A stretch of DNA of 64,000 nucleotides from Parietichytrium sp. I65-24A (Eukaryota > Sar > Bigyra > Thraustochytrida > Thraustochytriidae): NCBI GenBank assembly GCA_012862575.1, contig BLSF01000002.1, positions 868,001-932,000 of the forward strand, given 5' to 3'. This document shows, piece after piece, positions 19,609 through 30,669 of the stretch (position 1 is the stretch's first letter; each line of letters opens with the position of its first letter). The notes under the pieces were generated by a model. It had not been told where the DNA came from. It made no database searches and saw only the letters and a program-made list of their open reading frames with translations. Position numbers and translations under genes: made by a program.

Positions 19609-20868
19609 TTACGCATATAAGGTTTGTGGCGCAGGCTCAAGAGTCCTGCCTTTGCACAGCGTTGTTGCTGTCTGAAATGCAGTGCGCTGATGGAGCTCGC
19701 CGCTCTTGACTGTGAAGGAACAAACCTTCTGAAATTCTTGAGCTTGGCGACCAGGTCTGCCCGATGATCGCTCTCCAAAAGGGAGATCTCCAAAGGGATC
19801 AGTGAACAAATGGTTGGACTGGCCCTGTACCAGCAGTCGGCCGCTGCTTCGAACTTTGTGAACCCTCCTGCGAAATGATGCCGAAGAGGAAGAGGAAGAA
19901 ATCAGGCTCGAGACGGTCTGAATCGTAGAGTCCGCCTGCGTGACGCTAGGTTTGCATCCTAGCTGAGCTGCTGCCGTTGCGACAATAGTTGATGTTGCCG
20001 CAGCAGAGGAGGACCCGCTGCTTGCTCCACTATTAAAGCGCTTCAAGACCGCTCTAGTTTTTTTGACGCATTTCTGGGTTAGTGAAATGGCCTCCTTTTT
20101 CTTGCTGGGTTCCTTCACGGACAGGTCAAGGCACGGCGGCGCACCTACCAGCAGGCAATCCTCATGCCTCAGGTCAGCGTCTTCGTCTCGCTCAGTCGCG
20201 GAGACCCTCGCCAAGGTGCTTCGAACCACAACTGAACCCTGATAAAAGCTGTTGATGAGATTGCTGAGCTCTTCTTCTCCCACAAAGCCGTTTTCAACGA
20301 TGAAGTCGCAGCGGTTGGGGTGAAGTCGTACTCGTAGCAGGCCTTTGCACGGCCTCAAAGACGCCGTGGAAGAGTTCATCGTCAAGCCATCATACTCTAG
20401 CTCGGCAGAGGACTCCTCGTTATCAAGAACGGAGCCTAGAACCTGCGCAATATTAGAAAAAACATTGGCGGGGGACTCTTGCTCAAATTTCTCGAGCTGC
20501 TTCTGTGACTCGAACACCTTGCCACAGTTGAGGCTCGGGCAAAAGGAATGGTCCAAAAACCACCGCCTTCCACACTCGTGATGGAGAACGTGGCCGCAGC
20601 TTAAATTGAGAATGACATCGTTGCACTCGATAGCCTTCTTGCACTCTGAGCACTCCTGATCCTTTGTATCCTTCTTGCACACAGCATAAGGTATAGAAGC
20701 GAAAATACCAGGATGAAGGCCGTGGTATTCACTTTGCGGTTCCTCGAGCTCTTCCGCCCAAGGATCGCTGGACTTGGCGGGAATTTGCGAGATTTTCTTG
20801 AGGAAATTGATGTGCAACATCAAATTTGCCACAGGATCCTCAAACTCTCCCTCGGCCGGCTGCATCAT
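19609..20868 (-). CDS. RING-type zinc-finger protein, putative E3 ubiquitin ligase
   Basis: 419 residues from the first ATG (20868). A RING-H2-like finger lies at about residues 70-115 (CSECKK, then LSCGHVLHHEC, then SFCPSLNC). Cys/His spacing fits except that the last pair is C-x4-C rather than C-x2-C. The C-terminal half is Ser/Ala-rich and basic, apparently disordered. The frame stays open a further 107 codons upstream to 21189 without an ATG, so either that is leader sequence or a spliced first exon supplies the start. A ubiquitin-ligase role is inferred from the RING alone. Confidence 0.72.
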   Translation of the reverse strand: MMQPAEGEFEDPVANLMLHINFLKKISQIPAKSSDPWAEELEEPQSEYHGLHPGIFASIPYAVCKKDTKDQECSECKKAIECNDVILNLSCGHVLHHECGRRWFLDHSFCPSLNCGKVFESQKQLEKFEQESPANVFSNIAQVLGSVLDNEESSAELEYDGLTMNSSTASLRPCKGLLRVRLHPNRCDFIVENGFVGEEELSNLINSFYQGSVVVRSTLARVSATERDEDADLRHEDCLLVGAPPCLDLSVKEPSKKKEAISLTQKCVKKTRAVLKRFNSGASSGSSSAAATSTIVATAAAQLGCKPSVTQADSTIQTVSSLISSSSSSASFRRRVHKVRSSGRLLVQGQSNHLFTDPFGDLPFGERSSGRPGRQAQEFQKVCSFTVKSGELHQRTAFQTATTLCKGRTLEPAPQTLYA

Positions 20869-22580
20869 ATTGTCGAATGTTGCGTGTTTCTCCTCGTCTT
20901 CAATGGCACCTGAATCTCGAGAAAGCCTGTGCGTTTGGCGGCGTATCACAGAAAAAACCTTGCACTTCCTTTGCCAGCGGATCGCTCGTTTCGGCAGAAA
21001 GACAGTTCCAACTTGCAATCGAATGGGTTTGGTGTTTGCCGATTCCGCTTTGCGCGACGAAGTCGATTCAGTTCTGTTGTTCTGCTGGCCAGTTCTAAAG
21101 TATGTTTGCGGTGATCTGGCAACGTCTCTATTCCTTCGAGAAGAGAAAAAGAAAAGAGTCCAGGGACGTCGGAATGCACGCTTCGCCAACTATCCGCCTT
21201 GGTGCATGGCGCACCGGCTCGGATTCATTTAGCTGGCTCGCTTGCTGTCTCCTGACCGCATATTCTCAACTACGTGCATGGTAGAGCGTGCATTTTTTGA
21301 AAACCCCAAAGTTGCTCTGTTGCGCCAACCCTGGGACGGAGCCATGTGTGCATTGTGCATTTGACTCCAACAACCGGAAACAAAGAAACAGTCAGATGTC
21401 TGGCTTAATCGCTCGTGACGGAGGATCTCAACTGCAGTGCTCAGGGGTAGAAGCTCGGTACAGGGCAACACAGAGTGCGCACCACCAGGGCTGGCATCAA
21501 AACGTCTCTGGAAAGGCAAATTGTGTAGACGACAGTGCTCGTCCGGGACAAAATTAACAAACTCTGGTTGATTCACACTTGTTAATGGAACAAATTGTCT
21601 TTCAACGGCTGTAATCCGTTTCGTTGAGATTTTGAAGTGTGCAATTTCCAACATCACTCCTCTTCCATCTTGCGGCCCAACGAGAGGCCAGCGCACTTTT
21701 GCGCACTTTTGGAGCCATTCAGCTTTTCATTTTTCTGGTGGCGCAGGCGCATGCATCAGAAATCATTTTATGCTCGAAGCGTGGCAAGTCCGAACTGACG
21801 CTTGTCAACGGCAGCAACGTTCTCTCTCGATTGCAAAATGCTACTTTGTTTTGAATTCTGCGGCTGCGAATGGCCACACTGCGAGCAGTCATTCCGCGCC
21901 AACGGCAATATACGCTGCAAAAGTCTCCCGGGAATGTGTTGACTCTGTTGTGAGTTGTTGTAAGTTTCCTCGGAGCATCAGTGAAAGTCGGGAGAAATGT
22001 CGGAGCAATTTTTTTTTCGTGGATTCCATTTTCCGAATTGACCTACCCACAGTCGTGAGTAATACTGATACTAATTTAGACTAATTCCAACTACTGTACC
22101 AAAAGCTTGCATTTATATCGACAACAACACCATCAGGAAAACATCTATTCAATAATTTAGCACGAGGAGTTATCCCCGAATTGTGAAAATTATAACGGGC
22201 GGGGATGAGGAAGTTCTACATTTAGAAATAGATGTTTTTCCAACATTTCAATTGAGCTACATAATTTGGTTTTACACATTTTATTTCATTTCAGAACAGT
22301 AGGCATAAGGGCAAGATATCCGTTCGTGAACCAAGCACCGTCGTCGACGGTGGTTCGCAGGATCTAGCAGGGTCCATCAACGGTGATTCATTCTAATCTT
22401 GCGTTTGCTATGGTGCTCCCTCGTTTGACACAAGCGCAGCTTCTTCCTTGTGGGTTGCCCGGAATTGAGAAGAGTTCCGCTGAGAGACGATTGGAACGAA
22501 GCATCACGAACGGCACGTGGCGTGGTTGACACAGAATGTTGGCAAGCAAGATTGCCCATTGTCTGGCAACTCCCGAGATT
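20869..22580. other. Spacer with upstream same-frame minus ORFs
   Basis: Minus-strand ORFs at 21229-21696 and 20869-21189 are in the same frame as the RING gene but are separated by TAA and TAG stops and lack convincing composition. They may be leader, intron or decayed coding sequence. The rest (21700-22580) is AT-richer with no gene seen. Confidence 0.45.
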
Positions 22581-23960
22581 TCAATACTTTTCGACGCGAA
22601 AAATATTTCCCGACGTCACTGACTTGAGCTGGCTCGTGACAACGTCCATTTTATTGTTCTTGGCGTACGCAGCGCCGGAAGGGCGTTTACCGACTTGCAG
22701 ACCAGCAATTTCGTCGTCCCATTTCTGAATCTCCTCTTGGTACTTGCCGATCCTGGATTGAATTCGCTCTTGCTTTTCCTCTAGCTTCACCGCGGTGGAG
22801 CGCAAGTCTTCGCAAAACATTCCCAGCAACTCAAAATCCATCTGCACTTGCTGCTCTTTGCTGCCATCGGGCGGAGGAAGCTTCGGCCGAGGTGGCGGAG
22901 GAACTATCCAATTAACGCGCTTGGCAACCAAGAACCGCTCCTCTATCTTTGTAGTGGACAGCTGCCTCGCAGGGGGGGTTGTTGTGGATGCCGGGTTTCT
23001 AAACTTTGCAAGCTTCTTCATGTTCTTCTTGATGACACCGCTTGCGCTCACCATGGTGCTGAAGCTGTTTTGCACTTTAAGCGGAGGAGGAGCTTGTCGC
23101 GGAGGCGGTTGCGGAGGGGCATCCTTCTTTTTTGGAGGAGGAGGTGGCGGGGGAGGTGCAGAAACGGATTTTGGTCGAGACAAAAATTTGCTCGAGCCAC
23201 GAACCTTGGGAGGCTTCTCTAGGGGAGGGTTGGGGTGATCTGAAAGAGCATGTGGGGGCCACCGATTCGCTTTGCTTCGATCTGCTTTTTTCTTTGTGCC
23301 ATAAATAATTGCCGAGGTCTGTGTGGTTTCGTCGTCTTCAAAGTCTTCTTCTTCGACGTGCGCAGATGTGGCAGAGACTCCATTGAAATCGTACTTGACC
23401 ACGGACACATCCACAAGTCCCAGACCTCGCTTTGCTTTTCGGTTCTTCTTGCCCACCTGCCAGAATCCGACGGGCTGGATCATGATTCCATAGTTTTCGT
23501 CGTTGGTTAGTCTATGAACATCCTCATCGGTGAAGTGTTTGGAGATGGAGAGATCTGTGGGGGGCACGTTTCCAGTGATGACGTGATATCTCTCGTTTGA
23601 GTCCTTAAACTTTTTCTTCGAATTATCTCTGCCAAAGCGCAGCGGCAACCGGTCGTACTCCTCGTCTGATGAGGAGTCATCACTATCGGGGTCCTCTTCA
23701 TGAAGCAGGAATGTCAGGTCGCTCTGGTCCATGTCAGCCCCTGTGGACTTTGCCAGCTTGTCTATGCCTCCGCCACGAGCCAGCATAGTCTCAAGGTCAT
23801 CCTCTCCTTTGCTGGACGATCTCCCTTTCCTGTCGCTACCATTGCTCTTCGGCGTCTTTGGTGTCTTTGGCGTCTTTGGCCGCTTACCCTTCTTCTTTTT
23901 TATGTCATCTTCTCGCACTGCAATTGTCGCCAGATCCAAATTCAACCCAAGATCCGCCAT
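22581..23960 (-). CDS. Proline-rich, coiled-coil protein of unknown family (459 aa)
   Basis: Starts at the ATG at 23960. Residues 18-55 are Lys/Ser-rich with a KTPKTPKTPK repeat. An acidic stretch (~85-105) precedes a possible folded region (~120-190, YHVITGNVPP, NYGIMIQPVGFWQVG). A Pro-rich segment (~270-300, eight consecutive prolines, then PPQPPPRQAPPP) could bind SH3, WW or profilin. A second Pro-rich bit (IVPPPPRPKLPPP) precedes a C-terminal coiled coil (~380-430). The layout recalls actin-nucleation-promoting scaffolds of the WASP/WAVE kind, but no WH2/VCA motif is visible, so I do not assign it. Confidence 0.7.
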   Translation of the reverse strand: MADLGLNLDLATIAVREDDIKKKKGKRPKTPKTPKTPKSNGSDRKGRSSSKGEDDLETMLARGGGIDKLAKSTGADMDQSDLTFLLHEEDPDSDDSSSDEEYDRLPLRFGRDNSKKKFKDSNERYHVITGNVPPTDLSISKHFTDEDVHRLTNDENYGIMIQPVGFWQVGKKNRKAKRGLGLVDVSVVKYDFNGVSATSAHVEEEDFEDDETTQTSAIIYGTKKKADRSKANRWPPHALSDHPNPPLEKPPKVRGSSKFLSRPKSVSAPPPPPPPPKKKDAPPQPPPRQAPPPLKVQNSFSTMVSASGVIKKNMKKLAKFRNPASTTTPPARQLSTTKIEERFLVAKRVNWIVPPPPRPKLPPPDGSKEQQVQMDFELLGMFCEDLRSTAVKLEEKQERIQSRIGKYQEEIQKWDDEIAGLQVGKRPSGAAYAKNNKMDVVTSQLKSVTSGNIFRVEKY

Positions 23961-25349
23961 CTTCCCCGCCTAAGCCGCAGGCTAAACGCTTTATTATTCC
24001 CTTCTCCTTCCTGCACCCAATCTTCTTCCACCACTTGAACTCTCCGCTGTGCGCAAGCAACTAATTATAGTTAATCTACTCTCCGATGCTCCGATGCTCC
24101 CGGCCAACTCGTGCGCAATCCATGCGCGTATACTATCGTATACTATCGTACGCCGCGGCCTAATTACCACACTCTGTGTGACTCACCGGGTGTACTCGAG
24201 GACCGCCTACGCTGTACTTGGCCACTTCCCCTGCACTACTCGTTTACGCTGGCAGGGCTTACGGAAACCAACGTGTGTGTGTGCACACTGTCCCATGTTT
24301 TGCCGCGCGAGAGGGCTATCGTTTCCGGTAGCCGTGTCGAGGATGGGATTTGGCAAGGGGGGGTAGACACGCTACGACTCTTAGCAGTCGAAAGGTATGT
24401 GGAAAGTGAATAGGGGGGTATTATGGAGGTTTTGTAATGAAATCGGAATATCACTTGGAGTTGGTCCGCGAGTTTCTATGCACGTGGTAAAGGCTCCTAT
24501 GGACGGGTCCAAAACCTCGGGCTCTTTCCAAAAAAATGACGTCATACTACGTGAGATTCGTATCAGAGAATTATTCGTTATTCGGGAATAAGTGTAGCAT
24601 TCGTCAGAATTTGTTCCTGTTTTTTATCATTGACCGTCCTGAGGTGGTTGGAAGGACGCAGACTGCAATGACACTGTGACATAGGCATGGGGCAAAAGCT
24701 GCGAAAGATGAGGCACCAATGAAAGAAAAGCTTTTACTAATTAGAAATAATACCTACTGTCGGGGCTTGACTAGAAACTCCAACTTCCAGCTCCGGAACC
24801 TGGCGTCAATCATCGCAATCCTCCCGAAGGGACTTGACAACAACTTGCTAGAGCATGCATGGTTCATTCATTGCATTGATATTGCAAGGTTTTCCTCGCA
24901 AATGAGTGCTCGATAACTACATGGCGCACCACACATCAAGCTGTCACGCTGCGCGCGTCAGGCTTCCCTCAGGAGCCAACCTGAGTGTTCCCTGGTCGGA
25001 GGTCAATCTATTTTTTTTATACGGCACTGGCACTCTATCCTACCAAGAACGTCCATTTGGACTTGGAGCGGCTATTAACTCCCAAACGGACTTGTACTGA
25101 CCTTCCGCGACCTGGTTGTTCGGAACAAGCGACGCTGCTTGAATCAAGGCGGGAATACACGCGAAGCAAGCAAAAGCCAGCGTCGAGAGCAGGGGCAAGC
25201 GAGCGAGGCGATCCAGACCAAAATTTGAGGGAAAGCGAGGCAGCGCAGTGGCGTCAGGGTGGACAAAGGACCTGAGTGGCGGAGAAATCTTAGACAAGGT
25301 GGCCAAAGTGCTCAGAAACAAGCAGCAGACCTTCAGCAGACCCGAGACG
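23961..25349. other. Divergent spacer
   Basis: 1.39 kb between divergent genes with no supported ORF. A GTGTACTCGAGG element near 24190 lies ~230 bp upstream of the proline-rich gene. From ~25110 the frame of the following gene is open and purine-rich, probably leader sequence. Confidence 0.55.
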
Positions 25350-26075
25350 ATGTCAGACATGGCAGACATAGCCGCGGACGTTCTGGCGCCAATAGAGCTG
25401 CTCAAGCCAATCGAAGCTTTTCAGGCTCTCGATATCATTGACACGAGGGTGGAGACCACAGAGAACGCGAAGGGCACCGAGAATCAGCTGCCAACAAGTA
25501 GCAGCAGCAAGCAATCGTCCAACGAAGCCACTTCCGAAGCTGCCCCGTCGAAGCCAGCCGCGAGCAGCGCTCCTGAACCAAAACCAGCGTCCACAGACGC
25601 GCTCTCTCCGGTGGGGTGCTACCTCACGTTCGAAACAACGAGCGAAGGGACGTTGTTCTTAAATTGGAGCGAGACCACGGTGAAGGACGCACTCGCATTT
25701 TTTGCCCCGGGAAAATCTGTGCCAAAGTTCAAATTCAAACAGAATGGCGGCAAGAGCGAGCTCATTCGCAATCTCCGCGGCGGTACCGGGAAGGGCATGA
25801 AGCGCTTCTTCGAAGGTTGGGTACAGTTCGTCAAGCTTGCCAAGGAGAACCAATCCGAGGTCATTATTTTTCAGAGGAAGGACGTGTCATTGTACTACCT
25901 GAACGCTGCGAACGTAGTCAACGCCATCCCGGTGGACACTGTGCTTCGCTGCAATGTCATAGAAGCTATCGCAGCTCTGGCGCCTGACAACACAACTTTC
26001 GACGGAGTTGCAACGATGACTCGCGATTACTTTGTCGGTTGTGGAAACCGTGAGGGCGCCGCACTCGTGTTATAA
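25350..26075 (+). CDS. Hypothetical protein (241 aa)
   Basis: The first ATG in a frame that is open from at least 25248 is at 25350. Residues 1-35 are helical (MADIAADVLAPIELLKPIEAFQ). A Ser/Ala/Pro-rich linker covers ~40-85. A compact C-terminal domain (~88-241) has beta strands and helices (GCYLTFETTSEGTLFLNW, VQFVKLAKENQSEVIIFQ, YYLNAANVVNAIP). No family is recognised. If translation begins at a non-ATG codon or after a spliced first exon, up to 34 further residues would be added. Confidence 0.65.
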   Translation: MSDMADIAADVLAPIELLKPIEAFQALDIIDTRVETTENAKGTENQLPTSSSSKQSSNEATSEAAPSKPAASSAPEPKPASTDALSPVGCYLTFETTSEGTLFLNWSETTVKDALAFFAPGKSVPKFKFKQNGGKSELIRNLRGGTGKGMKRFFEGWVQFVKLAKENQSEVIIFQRKDVSLYYLNAANVVNAIPVDTVLRCNVIEAIAALAPDNTTFDGVATMTRDYFVGCGNREGAALVL

Positions 26076-27398
26076 TACTATCTTGATCAATTTAAATCCA
26101 TCAACAGTAATATCCAAGCGATCCCACCTTTCAGAAATCCATTCTTCGTCTTCCGCGCTGCAACCGCGCTGTGTCCCATCCTATCAACACGTTTCACGTG
26201 ATCCAAGCTTTCAAGCATGGCGCAGGTATCAAACTTCTCTTCAGCACCATCCTTTTCAACAGGTCCGGTTCAAAAACGCGACTCGCCAGCAACCGTTTCG
26301 TACACTAGTACTCAAACTCCCGTGAGTAGACATGATTTGACGTCGATCAGAAGCAATTTGGAACAGATTCGCTAAATTTTTCAGACATTCTGAATCAGAA
26401 CAGCAAATTAAGTTACAGGGTGAAGATGCCAGTTAGGCGGTCCTATCGCTCGAGATCAAAAGCTGTCTCTAACTTTTCCGTGATGAAATAACCGAAACTC
26501 AAGTCACAGCGAGTAAGCCTGCCATTTTTGTCATGTGAGCAATGTGAGCAATGTGAGCAGTTTCCCCCTTGTCTCTCTAAGAAAGCCACTGTGCGTCACA
26601 GTATGTCTTGTCATTCACGAGAGCTTACAACTAGTCAGCACAAGTGCTGAAGAATCGCTCTACGTTTTCCACTGAAGGGCCCGACGCCCCCGAGGCGCTG
26701 GACACCACGACAACACCCAAACTGCTACGCTTTAAACTAGCTAAACACAAGCTGCGGCAAAAGTGCCCCCAGTCACTGTATAAAATAGCTACACAATAGC
26801 GATGACTCCGAGTCTGTGAACAAGAATGCCTATAGGACTGAAACTTCTGACCGGACCTCTGACCTCTGTACTCGTACAAAGTCAGTGACGGTACTAACTG
26901 AAGTGTAAAGTATGCACATTTCATACATCGTAAAAATCGTAAAAATTGAAATATGACATGCACTGGTTGCTGGTAGGGAATGGGAGCGAATGAGCTTAGT
27001 GAATAGCGAATGAGAGCGAGCACCGGTCGTTTTCTGATTCTGCATGTTCATTGAATGAATACTAATCAATAATAAACCAGTGCCTTAAATCGCCGCAAGT
27101 GGAGGACCGACGCGCTCTCGCAGGCTGACGCTCCTCGCAACAGACGCAACAGACACCAAATGAAACGAATACGCTAATTTCGGGTTCTCTTTTGAGTTCT
27201 GCTCCTCATGTTGGCAGGCGTTGCACTCGTTGCACTCATTGCACGCATTGCATTGGCGTAGACTTCCACTGTGACAGGGAGCTACCGGCACAGTACTCAG
27301 GACTCAAAACCGGTTTTGGTGCTCCAGCTACTATTAGCGGCTACTTTTAGCGGACGTAGACATTATTTTGTGCGAGTGTGCACATCGACGGCTGGAGA
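26076..27398. other. Spacer rich in period-9 tandem repeats
   Basis: No gene is supported in 1.3 kb. It contains four separate period-9 tandems: 26533-26559 (ATGTGAGCA x3), 26927-26947 (ATCGTAAAA x2), 27136-27156 (CGCAACAGA x2) and 27220-27255 (GTTGCACTC-type x4). A TCACGTGA palindrome lies near 26195. Confidence 0.65.
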
Positions 27399-29501
27399 AT
27401 GTGCTGCGGGAAGGTGCCGACACATGCGGCGGGCGCCTCTGCGTTGGCGGAAGAGGGCCCGATAAAAGACATGCGGAAGCGGAGCGGAGGCAAAGAGTGG
27501 AGAGTCACGATGCGCGGTGCTTCTTTAGGGCGAATGAACTCAAGGTTGCGTCTGGGAGTGGCAGGGTGCTTTTTGCTGGTGATATTCGTGCAGTTGTTCC
27601 TTTGGAGAAGATGGGCGGCCGGGCCTGACAAACGGACCGAGAGCGCTGCAGCGCATCGCGCAGATTTGAGCTTGACTGGAGGAGATAGTCTTGAGCACAT
27701 ACAACTTGGCGATGTTGGGACAGATTCGGAGGCTGCTTGGCCCAGAACCTCCCAAAAAGATCGTGCAGCTCAAGCTGCGGAAGCTGAGGCAGAATTCAAG
27801 AGGGCAGCCAATTTGCTCAACAAGACTGCCATCGCAATCGCGAAGCCAAAAACAATGTTTATGGTCATGACTGCGAGGACCAACTTCCGGGAACGCATGG
27901 CGATCCGTGAGACATACATGTCCGGTATAGAGAACTACAAATTCGTAACTGGCCGAAAATATTGTGAGTTCCCGCGATCGGTTCAATCGGATTATGGTCC
28001 CTGTCTTCTAGACTCCGAAGCCTCGTTTTCACAAGAAATGATGGAGGAGAATATCGCCTCCGAGGAAGAGGTCACCAAACAGCTGGTTGCCGAGGCTGAG
28101 AAATATGGTGACATGCTTATTCTGGACTTTATGGACACCTATGGAAATCTGCCGACGAAAACCAAGCTCTCAATCCAGTGGTGCTCCAAACACGCTCCCG
28201 GATTCTGGTGTGTCAAAATCGACGATGACGTGTATCTCAACCCCGAAACGGTATATTCTTACCTTGGCAAGTTGGATTTCAACGAGCTTCGACTGATAGG
28301 TCAGATCGAGAAAACCCAGCCGGTTCAGCACTCTGGAAAGTGGATGGAGCTAGAGTATAATGCCTCCATGTATCCTTGGTACCCTCAAGGCTCCTGTGGT
28401 TATATGCTATCCCCAGCGCTGGTGGACTATCTAAGTCCGAAAATTGAAAATATGCATTTGTACAGGTGTGAAGATGCTGGTCTCGGTATATGGCTGAAGG
28501 AGCTGAATCTTACAAACAAAACGATGATGTTTGACTCGCCCCCAGGGTTCACGAAACACAGCTTGTTCCGGCGAAAGATGTGTCGAACCCCTGCGGATTT
28601 CTTCTCTGGATTTACTTTTTCGCACAAGCTCACCCCACCTCTGATAAAGTATTGCCACATGAGGAAACTTCATCCTTCGCGGCGCCGCTTCATCGCAAAT
28701 AGACCAAGTGATGGGGAAAAGGCGACAGAAATCAGTCTGCCAAAGCGAATGACAATTCTCATTCTTTCCAGATTTGAAAATAGACGGCGACGAAACGCAC
28801 TTCGGCAAGCATATAAGCGACTCAGAAGTGCTAGCATGTACTTCGAGCCCGTTTTCGTTGTAGAGCGGCCTTCCGACCCGAAAAAGCTAAAGGCTTTGCA
28901 GAAAGAGGTGTACGCGAACGTTGATGTCCTCATTGTTGCCCTTCCGGCAAACTTGGCTGACCTGCCCCTAGATAGCGTAAGCGACTCGTTTTTCGAAAGT
29001 ATCAAGCTCTTTCAGGTACTTGATTGGATTCATGGCCCTGCAGAGATGAATCGCAACGTCGATCGCCGAAACTCGTGGCACATGGTCTCCAGAGACTCGG
29101 AGCGTATGAACCCGTTCTTTTTCGTGGCAACAATGCGTTTCCTCAGAAACAAGGGCTCGACACCGCTGCTGATGCTTGGCAATAGCTTGCACGGTGGCTC
29201 TCGCAGACCGGCGCCAAAGTCCGCTTTTATCATGTCACCAGAGGTGGTGCGCCAATTGATGGCAAATGTAGGCGAGCCGGAGTGGTTTCCCGAAGAGGAT
29301 TTAGGGTTCCACCTGGAGAAGTGGAGCTCGTCATTTTCAAAGCAGATCCACTGGATGAACCTACCGCTTGCTTCTCCAGGCGAGCCTTGCGTTGGGACGT
29401 GTTGCCAACAAAATGCATTGACCTTGACTTTTGGGCCTTTCCACACCCTGCAGGAGTTTGAGGATTGCGAGAGAAGGTTCACCGAAAGCATTGCAAGATA
29501 G
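27399..29501 (+). CDS. Tandem GT31-like glycosyltransferase, type II membrane protein
   Basis: The outermost ATG (27399) gives 700 residues; ATGs at residues 25, 38 and 46 are alternatives. A single hydrophobic anchor (~50-69, VAGCFLLVIFVQLFLW) after a basic N-terminus predicts a Golgi type II protein. The first catalytic domain (~150-400) has the GT31 signatures ARTNFRERMAIRETYMSG, a DDD metal site in KIDDDVYLNPE (~274) and CEDAGLGIWL (~357), so it is likely an active beta-1,3-hexosyltransferase. The second region (~450-690) repeats the fold start (TILILSRFENRRRRNALRQAY) and keeps an EEDLG box but shows no DxD, so it looks catalytically degenerate. The sugar specificity is unknown. Confidence 0.85.
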   Translation: MCCGKVPTHAAGASALAEEGPIKDMRKRSGGKEWRVTMRGASLGRMNSRLRLGVAGCFLLVIFVQLFLWRRWAAGPDKRTESAAAHRADLSLTGGDSLEHIQLGDVGTDSEAAWPRTSQKDRAAQAAEAEAEFKRAANLLNKTAIAIAKPKTMFMVMTARTNFRERMAIRETYMSGIENYKFVTGRKYCEFPRSVQSDYGPCLLDSEASFSQEMMEENIASEEEVTKQLVAEAEKYGDMLILDFMDTYGNLPTKTKLSIQWCSKHAPGFWCVKIDDDVYLNPETVYSYLGKLDFNELRLIGQIEKTQPVQHSGKWMELEYNASMYPWYPQGSCGYMLSPALVDYLSPKIENMHLYRCEDAGLGIWLKELNLTNKTMMFDSPPGFTKHSLFRRKMCRTPADFFSGFTFSHKLTPPLIKYCHMRKLHPSRRRFIANRPSDGEKATEISLPKRMTILILSRFENRRRRNALRQAYKRLRSASMYFEPVFVVERPSDPKKLKALQKEVYANVDVLIVALPANLADLPLDSVSDSFFESIKLFQVLDWIHGPAEMNRNVDRRNSWHMVSRDSERMNPFFFVATMRFLRNKGSTPLLMLGNSLHGGSRRPAPKSAFIMSPEVVRQLMANVGEPEWFPEEDLGFHLEKWSSSFSKQIHWMNLPLASPGEPCVGTCCQQNALTLTFGPFHTLQEFEDCERRFTESIAR

Positions 29502-29654
29502 GTATATACTTGAGAGAGCTATGTTGAATAGAATTCGCTCTTTCCTCTCGTTAGTGTATTTGTTCAAAATGAAGTTTATAGAAAATAAGAGCCTGAAGCA
29601 GAGAAAATAATTGGAATATTTGACAGTCGATTTGCATTTCTTTTGGACTATTGG

Positions 29655-29936
29655 CTAATCACTGTTCGGAAGATCGTTCTGCCCGGCCATTGCGCTGCGC
29701 TTGGCGTAACTGAATGGGTTCTCCTTCTCCCTCAAGCTCACACGCTGTATTAACACCTCGGCCGTGCGGAAGTCATCGTTTCCAGCCAATAGTAAGTGTT
29801 GTGGCATTCCTTCATATCCCTTGGCAAAGGTAGGCCAGTGAAGACAAGTTTTGGTGAATTGTGAAAAGGACGACTCGCTGAGACAGTCGCTCAGGACGTA
29901 CAATGATCTAGCCGCGATCAAATTACCACTTCCCAT
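29655..29936 (-). CDS. Possible small protein (93 aa)
   Basis: The ATG at 29936 opens 93 codons; the frame continues upstream without an ATG to 29966. Composition is balanced and protein-like (LSDCLSESSFSQFTKTCLHW, FSYAKRSAM), with no hydrophobic segment and no family recognised. It is convergent with the GT31 gene. It could be the last exon of a spliced gene. Confidence 0.35.
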   Translation of the reverse strand: MGSGNLIAARSLYVLSDCLSESSFSQFTKTCLHWPTFAKGYEGMPQHLLLAGNDDFRTAEVLIQRVSLREKENPFSYAKRSAMAGQNDLPNSD

Positions 29937-30669
29937 CTTGATAGCGCGGCCATTGGCGCCATGCAAGACCTCACCGAAAACACGCTGTGGATACTCAGTT
30001 GCCTTGATAGACGATGCTCTGTTAGATCATGTTGGATCGATTGAAGCGATTGAAGTTTTCTTTCTTGATCTCGTTTCACTGACAATTCACATTTAACAGT
30101 GAGCAAAGATTCACTGTCAATCAAGTTCAAGTTAGAGAAGCTTCGTGAATGCAAATATGCAACTACACGTTCCACTACCTTCCATATTCGCGACTACGAC
30201 TGCTCTTCGAACAACCGAACAATTCGCCCGAGTCTGCAAGGTAGGGTTAGGTTTTCCCCCCTCCCTCTCTGTGAAAACCACCCACTTGGTTGGTCCTCTA
30301 CCGGCCTACTAGCCTCCCTCGTAAAACGCTCTGTGCCGCTCTCTGCACTTGGCCTCCCACCGACAGACCCTTACCAGACACCACCCTAAACCCCTAGCCC
30401 CATCCAATGGTGCCAGTGGTCCTCGCTCTCGCGGTCTAGCGCAAGCGCTAAGTCATTGCTATGCAGCGAGTGGGAGGGATAGCGAGGGGGCGTAGGTGGT
30501 AGGGGAGGGCTATCGAATACGGTAGGCAGGAAAGGAGTAGTGTGTTTGGTGGAGAGAGAGACAGAGAGAGAGACAGAGAGAAAGAGAGAGAGAGTTGTTG
30601 TTCTTCCTCATTGCAGCGACACTTCGGCAGCGCAGCGAGACAGGCAGCGGACAAACACACGTAGCGAAA
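29937..30669. other. Upstream region of uL11
   Basis: 733 bp including the uL11 promoter. It contains a TCACTGTCA word (30111-30119) and a sense-strand GA tract (about 30548-30594) ending ~75 bp before the uL11 ATG. Confidence 0.6.

Noticed and set aside
22581-23960. WASP/WAVE or formin assignment for the proline-rich protein
   Set aside because: Only the proline-rich and coiled-coil layout fits; no WH2, VCA or FH2 motif is visible.
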